Shown here: positions 57,557-64,000 of the stretch, in pieces | Layout: every line of letters begins with the position of its first letter | How positions within the stretch are numbered: position 1 is the stretch's first letter | Assembly (NCBI RefSeq): GCF_001514285.1 | Contig: NZ_KQ949029.1 | Span: 354,800 to 418,799, forward strand | Direction: 5' to 3' | DNA from: Streptomyces sp. DSM 15324 | GTDB taxonomy: Bacteria > Actinomycetota > Actinomycetes > Streptomycetales > Streptomycetaceae | Length of the DNA: 64,000 bases | Translations under genes and position numbers: made by a program | The notes under the pieces: generated by a model | Database searches by the model: none | What the model was told of the DNA's origin: nothing | Seen by the model: the letters and a program-made list of their open reading frames with translations, nothing else

Positions 57557-57581
57557 CGTCATGCCGTCATGCAGTGGGTCG

Positions 57582-58685
57582 TCAGGGGTGCGCGTGGTGC
57601 GCGGCGGCGAGCGCCTCGAAGGTGTGGCTGAAGTACCAGGTGTCCTGGGCGATGCCGGAGCAGGAGTCGGAGCCGCCGGTGCCGACGCAGCCGCCGTTGT
57701 CGCGCTGGAGCGCCCAGAAGGAGAGGGTGTTGATGCCCCGTGCCTCGGCCCACTTCTCCACCGTGACGGCGTTCTCGGTGGTGAAGGTCTCCTCGGGGCC
57801 GTAGTCGTCGATGCCGGGCATCTCGATGACGCCGATCATGTTCCAGAGCTTGGTGGAGCTCTTCTTCGGGTAGAGCGCGGCCAGTTGGCCGTGGAGTCCG
57901 GTGGCGGCCGTCGCGGTGTCGGCGGCCATGTCGTGGGTGGCGCCGTCGTAGTAGTCGAAGGTCATGAGGTTCACGACGTCCACGCGTGCGCCGTTGTCGA
58001 CGGCGTTGCGCAGGACGGCCAGGCCGTTGGCCGCCAGTCCGGTCGTGGAGGTCGGCAGGGTGTAGGAGAACCGGACGCTGCGGCCGGTGTGTTCCGCCCA
58101 GCGTTCGACCTTGGCGATCGCCTTGTTGCGGCGGTCGATCCCGGCGGCGTTGTCGATGGAGTCGCCTTCGACGTCGAGGTCGATGCGGGTGATGCCGTAG
58201 GTGGTGACGAGGCTCTTGAAGACGGCGGCGATGGCGTCGACGTCGGTGCAGCTGTCGGCCAGTTCGGTGCCGGTGGTGTCCGCGGACCAGCCGCCGAAGG
58301 ACGGGATGGCGTTGCCGCCGCGCGCCTGTAGCCGCGCGATGTCACGGCCGAAGGCGTCCTTCGCGATCGGCCGGCCGGTGTCGCCGTCCCAGTACGCGGT
58401 GCAGGAGCCCGGTGTGGACGTCTGGAGGAAGGCCAGGGTGAGGTACGTGTTGCCGGAGGCGGCGGCGAGTTCGGCCGGGCTCTGCCCGGTCCAGGTCTCG
58501 AAGTACGGCGCGACCACCGGGGCCGGCCGGGGCTTCGCGGCGGCCGGCGTCGCGGCCGACGGCGCGTCGGGCGCGGCGAGGGCGGCCCCTCCCCCGAGGG
58601 CCATGAGTCCGACGGACAGTGAGGTCGCGCTCAGACAGGACAGCAACGTACGCACAGAACCAGGTCGTCTCACTGACGCTCCCAT
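57582..58685 (-). CDS. Secreted GH18 chitinase-like enzyme
   Basis: A 367-residue exported protein. Signal peptide to about residue 37 (GGGAALAAPDA). The catalytic barrel has the GH18 motif IDLDVE with acid Glu173, preceded by SFGGWS (the SxGG motif), and the substrate-site VVNLMTFDYYD and LSFWALQRD. No chitin-binding domain is present. A DasR-like operator (TGGTCTAGTCCA on this strand) lies 65-76 bases upstream of the start, as at Streptomyces chitinase genes. It probably cleaves chitin oligomers or related N-acetylglucosamine polymers. Confidence 0.92.
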   Translation of the reverse strand: MGASVRRPGSVRTLLSCLSATSLSVGLMALGGGAALAAPDAPSAATPAAAKPRPAPVVAPYFETWTGQSPAELAAASGNTYLTLAFLQTSTPGSCTAYWDGDTGRPIAKDAFGRDIARLQARGGNAIPSFGGWSADTTGTELADSCTDVDAIAAVFKSLVTTYGITRIDLDVEGDSIDNAAGIDRRNKAIAKVERWAEHTGRSVRFSYTLPTSTTGLAANGLAVLRNAVDNGARVDVVNLMTFDYYDGATHDMAADTATAATGLHGQLAALYPKKSSTKLWNMIGVIEMPGIDDYGPEETFTTENAVTVEKWAEARGINTLSFWALQRDNGGCVGTGGSDSCSGIAQDTWYFSHTFEALAAAHHAHP

Positions 58686-58749
58686 GGTGAAGGGACGTGC
58701 CGCGGGGCACGTGGAGGCACACGGCCCGCGGGTGAACAGCGACCATCGT

Positions 58750-58761
58750 TGGACTAGACCA
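58750..58761. promoter_or_regulatory. DasR-like (dre) site and promoter of the GH18 gene
   Basis: The minus strand reads TGGTCTAGTCCA, one base from the palindrome TGGTCTAGACCA that I recall as the DasR site of chitin genes. A perfect -35 TTGACA lies at 58773-58768 on the minus strand, so the operator sits in the promoter spacer, just upstream of the expected -10. Confidence 0.75.
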
Positions 58762-58795
58762 TTTAACTGTCAAGGTTCTTTACAATTAACTGACC

Positions 58796-60127
58796 TCACC
58801 CGGTGCGCGGGGCGAGGGTGACGACGGCGGGGCCCTCGGGGCGGACCGTGATGCCGTACGACGTCCCGGTGGGCGTGCGGTGGAAGGTCACCGTGTGGGC
58901 GGGCAGCAGGTGTTCGAGCAGGACCGTGGACTCGCGGAGCGCGAACTGCGTGCCGAGGCAGGCGCGGGGGCCGATGCCGAAGGGAAGGTAGGCACCCGGG
59001 TGGGCGGGGCGGCCTTCCGGGGTCGTGAAGCGGCGCGGGTCGAAGCGCTCCGGGTCCGGCCAGAGTCCGGGGTCGCGGTGGATGAGGTACGGGCAGACGA
59101 GGAGGTCGGTGCCCGCCTCGACCGTGCGGCCCGCGAGGACGTCCGCCTCGGCGGCGTGCCGCGGCAGGATCCAGGCGGGCGGGTACAGCCGCAGCGTCTC
59201 GTGGACCAGGGCCTGGATCGCCCGGAGGCGCGGCGCGGAACCCTCGGGGCCGGCGGCGAGCGTCTCCTCACGGGCGGTGGGGTTCCGGTCGAGCAGGAGG
59301 TGGAGCCAGGTGAGGGTGGTGGCGGTGGTCTCGTGCCCGGCGACGAGGAGCGTGACCAGTTCGTCACGGATCAGCCGATCGGTGTACTCGGGGCGCTCGG
59401 CGGCGGCGTCCAGAAGGACCTGGAGCAGGCCGGGGCCGTCGGGTCCCGCCGCCCCCGCGCGGGCGGTCTCGACGGCCCGCCGGGCGACGGCGTCGATCCG
59501 TGCGAGGTCGGCGGCGACGGCGTCGCGCGCGTCTGCGGCGTCGGCGGGCAGGGTCGGCAGGGCGGCCGCCACCGACGCGACCGCGGTCAGCTCACGCTCG
59601 GTCTCCTCGCCGACTGCGTACCCGGTGAGCGACCGCCAGATGGCGTCCAGGGCGAACCGGCGCATCTCCTGCCCGACGTCGAAGGCCTCCCCCGTCCGGG
59701 CGTACCCCCTCCAGCGGGCCGCCGCGGTCCGGGCGGCCCCGGCGATCCGCCCGTCGTAGCGGCGCATCCCGGTGCCGGTGAACTGCGACTGGAGCAATCG
59801 GCGTTGTCGCTTCCAGGCCTCGCCGGTGGCGGAGAGGACACCGTCACCGACCAGCAGCCGGGCGCGGTGCGCACGCTTGACGTACCGGTCCGGCCGCCGG
59901 GCGAGCACCTGCTGCACCGCGTCCGGGTCGGTGACGAGCACGGTGAGGCCGGGCCCGAGCCGCACCCCGGCGACCCCGCCGACTTCTTCCCGCACCTGTG
60001 CCAGCAGGTCGACCAGTTCGCCTCCCGCGGCATGCCAGCGGGCGACGAGACCCGGATCGGCCTCCGGGACCGGGTGCCCCGTCGCGGGGGCGTGCGGGTG
60101 GGGGCGGAGGCCTGCTTCGCTGTCCAC
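58796..60127 (-). CDS. Cytochrome P450
   Basis: A 443-residue P450. The oxygen-binding helix is VAGHETTATTL, the ExxR K-helix is HETLRLYPP, and the heme loop FGIGPRACLG is complete. The C-helix WKRQRRLLQ and overall length resemble CYP102-like/CYP4-like fatty acid or isoprenoid hydroxylases of actinobacteria more than CYP105-type antibiotics enzymes. GTG start at 60127. No ferredoxin gene is adjacent, so it must share electron donors encoded elsewhere, possibly the pair at 43 kb. Confidence 0.93.
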   Translation of the reverse strand: MDSEAGLRPHPHAPATGHPVPEADPGLVARWHAAGGELVDLLAQVREEVGGVAGVRLGPGLTVLVTDPDAVQQVLARRPDRYVKRAHRARLLVGDGVLSATGEAWKRQRRLLQSQFTGTGMRRYDGRIAGAARTAAARWRGYARTGEAFDVGQEMRRFALDAIWRSLTGYAVGEETERELTAVASVAAALPTLPADAADARDAVAADLARIDAVARRAVETARAGAAGPDGPGLLQVLLDAAAERPEYTDRLIRDELVTLLVAGHETTATTLTWLHLLLDRNPTAREETLAAGPEGSAPRLRAIQALVHETLRLYPPAWILPRHAAEADVLAGRTVEAGTDLLVCPYLIHRDPGLWPDPERFDPRRFTTPEGRPAHPGAYLPFGIGPRACLGTQFALRESTVLLEHLLPAHTVTFHRTPTGTSYGITVRPEGPAVVTLAPRTG

Positions 60128-60434
60128 GTTCCTTCTCCCGGTCGGCCGGTGCCGTCGCGGTCGGATCCGTGCGCCGGCACTACGGACTGTACGGGAGACG
60201 GCACGCGTGGTGACAGCCCGTCAGAGGGCGGTCGGAGTGAGGGCGTGCGGGCCGGCGGTCGCTCGTCCGGCGGGAGCCCTGCGTACGCCGCCCTGGCGGC
60301 CCTCGGCGTCGGCTTCCGCCACCCCGCGATCCGCGGCGCGCCGGCCCTGCTGAGCAGGCCGCGACGACCCTGCCCAGCCGGGGCATCGGCCTCGGCGTGC
60401 CTCCAGCGCGTGGCCGGGGCGCGGGGCCGAGGGC
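60128..60434. other. Intergenic region, nothing recognised
   Basis: No gene, hairpin or repeat of note is seen here. Short open frames are Arg- and Pro-rich and look like shadows. Confidence 0.5.
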
Positions 60435-61124
60435 TCAGGACGACTTCTTGGCCGCCGTGTCGAGGGCGGTCCTCAGCGCCGGCAGCCCCTGCCCGAGCAG
60501 GGTCTTCTCCAGGCTGTGGTCGCCCTTGCGGCCCGTCCGCTCGCCCTGGGCGAAGCCGTCGGTGTCCACGACCTGCCCGCACCACTCGCCGTTGCCGACG
60601 GACTGTCCGTCGAACGGGACCACCGCGCCCTCCCCCAGGGACACCCAGCGCCCGTCCTCCCAGCGCAGGGCGAGGACGTAGGTGTGGTCCGGCACGACCC
60701 GCGGGGCGTCGCCGGTGAGTTCGGGAACGAGGGTCTTGCCGTCGGAGCGCAGCAGGTTCCAGCCCAGGCCGATGTAGTCCAGCGAGGACCCCACGGCGGG
60801 ATGGGAGCGGGTGGTGGAGGTGAACGGCTTGTCCTGGACCTCCAGTTTCACCGTCCGCTGCACCTTGTGGCTGTAGGTCCCCGCCGACAGCTCCTCCCGC
60901 CCGCTCTCCCGCTCCTCGACCGCCCGGCCGACGACCACCACGTCGGCGTACCGGACCCAGTCCTTGGCCGTCTCCGACGGGTAGCGATTGACCGCGAGGC
61001 CGCAGCCGTTGACGGTGTCGAGGCCCGGCCAGCCGATCAGCACACCCGCGACCACACCGATGGCGGCCGCGCCCGCGACGACCGGACGGCCCGTCAGACG
61101 GGCCGGTAACAAGTTTCTTCGCAC
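60435..61124 (-). CDS. Membrane-anchored hypothetical protein with a TTA codon
   Basis: A 229-residue protein: a basic N-terminus, one hydrophobic segment (VVAGAAAIGVVAGVLIGWPG), then an extracytoplasmic domain with a repeated Val/Asp-rich strand pattern (YADVVVVGRAVEERESG). The sixth codon from the GTG at 61124 is TTA (61109-61107), the rare leucine codon read by the bldA tRNA, so production may be limited to late growth. A start further upstream (61226) also includes this codon but adds low-complexity sequence. No family is recognised. Confidence 0.7.
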   Translation of the reverse strand: MRRNLLPARLTGRPVVAGAAAIGVVAGVLIGWPGLDTVNGCGLAVNRYPSETAKDWVRYADVVVVGRAVEERESGREELSAGTYSHKVQRTVKLEVQDKPFTSTTRSHPAVGSSLDYIGLGWNLLRSDGKTLVPELTGDAPRVVPDHTYVLALRWEDGRWVSLGEGAVVPFDGQSVGNGEWCGQVVDTDGFAQGERTGRKGDHSLEKTLLGQGLPALRTALDTAAKKSS

Positions 61125-61291
61125 TCGATGATCTTGATGTGAACACGATCCACCGGCCGTGACGCAGGTCACTTTTCCAGTCACAGCCCTGTCACAGCCC
61201 GGCCGGACACGACCACTTGTCCGCATCGTGGCTCCGAACGGCCGGGCGAAAGGAGTCGTGGCCCGGTCAACACGCCTGGTAGGAAGGGCAG

Positions 61292-61768
61292 ATGACCTCT
61301 CATGACCTCGGCCCGTCGGAGCGGCTCCTCGCCGAACGCGCCTGTGAGCGGGTGATCCTGGAGTTCGTCCGCCGACTCGACCTCGGTGACCCGAGCACCG
61401 TCTGCGACCTCTTCACCCCCGACGGCAGCTGGGAATGGCCGTACGACTCGCGGCGCGTCGAGGGCCGCGAGGCGCTCCGCGCCTACTTCGGCTCCCGCCC
61501 CGCCGACCGCCTCTCCCGCCGTATCTGCACCAACATCCTGGTCACCGTCGAGTCCCCCGACACCGCCACCGCCCTGACCTACTTCGCGACGTACCGCGTC
61601 GACGGGCACACCGAGGGCGCCCTCGTCGCCCCACGGCCGCCCGCCAACATCGGCCACTACGAGGACACCTTCCGCCGGGTCGACGGCACCTGGCTCCTCT
61701 CCATCCGCACCCTGCACCTCGCCTTCGGCGGCCCGACGGAACGCCTGGCCCCCGTCGGCCGGGACTGA
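61292..61768 (+). CDS. NTF2-like (SnoaL-type) protein
   Basis: A 158-residue protein with an NTF2-like fold: ILEFVRRLDLGDPSTVCDLF, TPDGSWEWPYDSRRVEGREA and the closing RRVDGTWLLSIRTL. The ATG at 61292 is preceded by AGGAAGGG. Members bind small hydrophobic molecules or act as dehydratases; a pair of basic/acid residues for catalysis is not certain. No partner gene. Confidence 0.85.
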   Translation: MTSHDLGPSERLLAERACERVILEFVRRLDLGDPSTVCDLFTPDGSWEWPYDSRRVEGREALRAYFGSRPADRLSRRICTNILVTVESPDTATALTYFATYRVDGHTEGALVAPRPPANIGHYEDTFRRVDGTWLLSIRTLHLAFGGPTERLAPVGRD

Positions 61769-61955
61769 TGGGTGGGTCCGTCCGCGACGCCCTGGCCTGA
61801 GGGCGCTCCCGCCGGGACCAGGGGTGGGGCATGCGGGCCCGCCGCTCCGCCGTCACGCGTCCATGCGGGTGGCAAACGCGCTCGCGGCAAGCCGACTCCG
61901 GCATGACCGGCGTTGTACAGGACACCTCGTCCACCCGCTAGGGAAAGGCTGTTCC

Positions 61956-62045
61956 ATGCGCCGTACCACTCTGCTCGCCGTCTGCGCCCTCATCACCGCC
62001 GCCGCGACCGGCTTCCTCGCCACGACAGCGATCCGCAGCCGCTGA
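61956..62045 (+). CDS. Possible 29-residue membrane or secreted peptide
   Basis: MRRTTLLAVCALITAAATGF followed by LATTAIRSR and a stop: a basic start, a hydrophobic core and a basic end. GGGAAAGG lies seven bases before the ATG. Such short hydrophobic peptides are easily missed; it could also be a signal-peptide remnant. Confidence 0.4.
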   Translation: MRRTTLLAVCALITAAATGFLATTAIRSR

Positions 62046-62137
62046 CGGACCGATGGCCGGCGGCGGCGAGCATGATCTCCCGGTGTGGTTCGATCTTCCC
62101 TGTGGACTCGGCCCGCACCGGGTGGCAGCGTGTGCCC

Positions 62138-63031
62138 ATGACCAACGATGCGAGCGGGGCGAGCCCCGTGGCCGGCCCCGGGACGGCTGTCGAGACCCTG
62201 CGCTACTCCGCCTTCACCCGCGACCCGGCGGGCGGCAACCCCGCCGGGATCGTGCTCGACGCCTCCGGGCTCGACGCGGCGCAGATGCTGGCCGTCGCCG
62301 CGGAGGTCGGCTATTCGGAGACGGCGTTCGTGACGGAGCGCGACGACGCGGCGCGGCGGTTCCGGGTGCGCTACTTCAGCCCGCTGGCCGAAGTGGCCTT
62401 CTGCGGGCACGCGACCGTCGCCCTGTCCGTCGCCCTCGCGGAGCGGCTCGGTCCTGGCGGGATCGTCCTGGACACCCCCGCCGGTGAGATCCCGGTGGCG
62501 ATCGGGACCGGTGAGGACGGCGCGGTGCTGGCCACGCTCACCAGTGTCCCGACACGTTCCCGTCCCGCCTCCGGCGCCGAACTGGACGCGACCCTCGCGG
62601 CCCTGGGCTGGGCGGCCGGCGATCTCGACCCGGCGCTGCCGCCGCATGTGGCGTTCGCCGGCAACGACCACCTGATCCTGGCCGCCGCCTCCCGGGCCCG
62701 ACTGGCGGACCTCGCCTACGACTTCGACGGTCTCGCCGCGGTGATGCGGCAGTACGGCTGGACCACCGTCCACCTGGTGTGGCGGGAGTCGCCGCGGTAC
62801 TTCCACGCCCGGGATCCGTTCCCCGTCGGCGGTGTCGTGGAGGACCCGGCGACCGGCGCGGCGGCCGCGGCCTTCGGCGGTTACCTCGGCGCGCTCGGGC
62901 TCGTCACGGCCCCGGCCAGGATCGCGATCCGTCAGGGTGAGGACATGGGCCGCCCCAGCGATCTGTTGATCGACGTGGACCCGGAACTCGGCCGGACCCG
63001 GGTGACGGGCGGGGCGGTGCTGATCGTCTAG
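62138..63031 (+). CDS. PhzF-family isomerase/epimerase-like protein
   Basis: A 297-residue PhzF-fold protein: FTRDPAGGNPAGIVLDA (conserved GNPAG), the catalytic Glu in VGYSETAFV, FCGHATVAL, and VVEDPATGAAAAAFGGYL. Two similar halves form the active site. Natural substrates vary; no phenazine genes are adjacent, so the name refers to fold only. The ATG at 62138 has no strong ribosome binding site. Confidence 0.9.
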   Translation: MTNDASGASPVAGPGTAVETLRYSAFTRDPAGGNPAGIVLDASGLDAAQMLAVAAEVGYSETAFVTERDDAARRFRVRYFSPLAEVAFCGHATVALSVALAERLGPGGIVLDTPAGEIPVAIGTGEDGAVLATLTSVPTRSRPASGAELDATLAALGWAAGDLDPALPPHVAFAGNDHLILAAASRARLADLAYDFDGLAAVMRQYGWTTVHLVWRESPRYFHARDPFPVGGVVEDPATGAAAAAFGGYLGALGLVTAPARIAIRQGEDMGRPSDLLIDVDPELGRTRVTGGAVLIV

Positions 63032-63096
63032 GGCGTGTTTCCCTGATCAGGCCGGTGCGGCGAAGAAGCCGCCCCCGTCCCCCATGGAGAGCCGCC

Positions 63097-64000
63097 ATGG
63101 CCCTGAGCCACGACGCCCCGCTCGGTGAGTCGCCCGCTCCGACCGCCGCGCCCACCGTCACCCCCGCCACTCCCGCCGCTCCCGACATCCCTGTCGACGT
63201 CTCCCCCGTGGACGCCTCCCCCAAGGCATCCCCCCGGCTGGTCCTCGCCCTCGCCCTCGCCCAGTTCGGCGCCTACCTGGCCGTGCTCACCCCGGTGATG
63301 GTGACCCTCGCCCTGCGGGTCGGCCAGATCGTGCCGGAGGCCGACCGGGGCGCCGCCCTGGGACAGGTGCTGAGCGTCGGCGCGCTGCTCGCGATGCTCG
63401 GCAACCCCGTCTTCGGCGCCCTGTCCGACCGCACCACCAGCCGCTTCGGCCGCCGCCGGCCGTGGCTGGTCGGCGGCATGACCGCCGGGCTCGTCGGACT
63501 GCTCGTCGTCGCCCTCGGCGGGAGCGTGCCGGTGCTGATGGCCGGGTGGGCCGTCGCCCAGCTCGGCATCAACGCCACTCTGGCCGCCCTGACCTCCTGC
63601 GTTCCCGATCTGATCCCGCCGGGGCAGCAGGCCCGGGTCTCCGGCTTCCTCGGCATCACGACCTCCCTCGCGATGATCGGCGGCTCGGTCATCGCCCAGG
63701 TGTTCAGCGGCTCGACGGCGCCGGCCTTCCTGGTGCCGGGGGTGATCGGCCTGGCCGCCGTCGGCTGCCTCGCAGCCGTCATCGAGGACCGCCCGGCCCG
63801 CGCCGGAGCCTTCGAGCCGTACGGCGTCCGGGAGTTCCTGCGGAGCTTCTGGGTGAACCCGCGCCGCCACCCCGACTTCGCCTGGAACTTCGCCGGCCGG
63901 TTCCTGGTCTTCACGGGCGCCTCCTGTGTGACCGGCTACCAGGTGTACTTCCTGATGGACCGTCTCGGGTACGACGACACGGCGGTCACCGGGAAGGTGC
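63097..64000 (+). CDS. MFS/GPH-type transporter, N-terminal part (cut by window edge)
   Basis: The first 301 codons of a membrane transporter that runs off the right edge. An Ala/Pro/Val-rich cytoplasmic head of about 45 residues is followed by helices LVLALALAQFGAYLAVLTPV, then the loop GALSDRTTSRFGRRRPW, which is the conserved cytoplasmic motif of GPH-type sugar/cation symporters and related MFS proteins. At least seven helices are visible. The ATG at 63097 is preceded by GGAGAG. Substrate class sugar/glycoside is likely. Confidence 0.85.
   Translation, partial: MALSHDAPLGESPAPTAAPTVTPATPAAPDIPVDVSPVDASPKASPRLVLALALAQFGAYLAVLTPVMVTLALRVGQIVPEADRGAALGQVLSVGALLAMLGNPVFGALSDRTTSRFGRRRPWLVGGMTAGLVGLLVVALGGSVPVLMAGWAVAQLGINATLAALTSCVPDLIPPGQQARVSGFLGITTSLAMIGGSVIAQVFSGSTAPAFLVPGVIGLAAVGCLAAVIEDRPARAGAFEPYGVREFLRSFWVNPRRHPDFAWNFAGRFLVFTGASCVTGYQVYFLMDRLGYDDTAVTGKV

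Noticed and set aside
62138..63031. Phenazine biosynthesis locus
   Set aside because: Only the PhzF fold is present; no phzA-E or phzG genes are in the window.

Overview
The window is high-GC actinobacterial DNA, almost certainly from a Streptomyces chromosome. The signs are very strong G/C bias at third codon positions, many GTG starts, GTGA/ATGA/TGATG gene overlaps, leaderless -10 promoters (TAGCGT, TATAGT), a Tat-type VanY-like peptidase, a DasR-like (dre) site before a GH18 gene, a TTA codon near one gene start, and Streptomyces-typical families such as the SCO0854-like protein. No rRNA, tRNA, insertion sequence, prophage or CRISPR array was recognised.

Layout, left to right. 1-6.6 kb: a carbohydrate locus with a sugar ABC permease (cut by the window edge), a lipoprotein solute-binding protein and a LacI regulator, divergent from a 1219-aa secreted multi-domain glycosidase; three identical CGAACCGGTTCG palindromes lie between. 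6.6-11.5 kb: a NarL/DesK two-component pair, a small methyltransferase, a DEDDh exonuclease, a broken GNAT gene and a flavodoxin-like reductase. 11.6-19.8 kb: an envelope or glycoconjugate-looking group (epimerase, OmpR-type two-component pair, GT2 glycosyltransferase, DUF2064 protein, methyltransferase, polytopic molybdoenzyme, membrane proteins). 19.9-28 kb: an accessory stretch with a VanY-like peptidase, SnoaL, ADH, SRPBCC, a flavin monooxygenase with its TetR repressor and twin operators, and at least four broken genes.

28-36.3 kb: an amidohydrolase and an Lrp regulator, then the most striking locus of the window. It is a translationally coupled two-gene RNA-repair operon: an RNA ligase-kinase fusion, and a 984-aa protein joining MJ1316/DUF504, EEP nuclease, 2H phosphoesterase and polymerase-beta-type nucleotidyltransferase domains, with recognisable active-site residues in the catalytic domains. 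A Ser/Thr kinase follows. 36.7-46.1 kb: a second-type ctaD oxidase gene, a Rossmann-like (SLOG-like) protein flanked by a 16-bp direct repeat, a PAS-PAS-GAF-SpoIIE phosphatase, a GNAT enzyme, and a three-component P450 operon (ferredoxin, reductase, P450).

46.6-50.7 kb: a compact aromatic-amine pathway. GriI-like and GriH-like enzymes should make 3-amino-4-hydroxybenzoate; a flavin hydroxylase and an arylamine N-acetyltransferase should modify it. 50.8-54.4 kb: LysR, PrpF-like isomerase and DctA-type transporter, likely for uptake and isomerisation of an organic acid. 54.4-64 kb: a truncated GH43 gene with an orphan operator, a RING-less SCO0854/TerD-like protein, a GH18 chitinase-like enzyme, a second P450, a TTA-containing anchored protein, an NTF2-like protein, a PhzF-family protein and a sugar-type MFS transporter cut by the right edge. 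All functions are read from sequence motifs and family knowledge; none was tested by database search.
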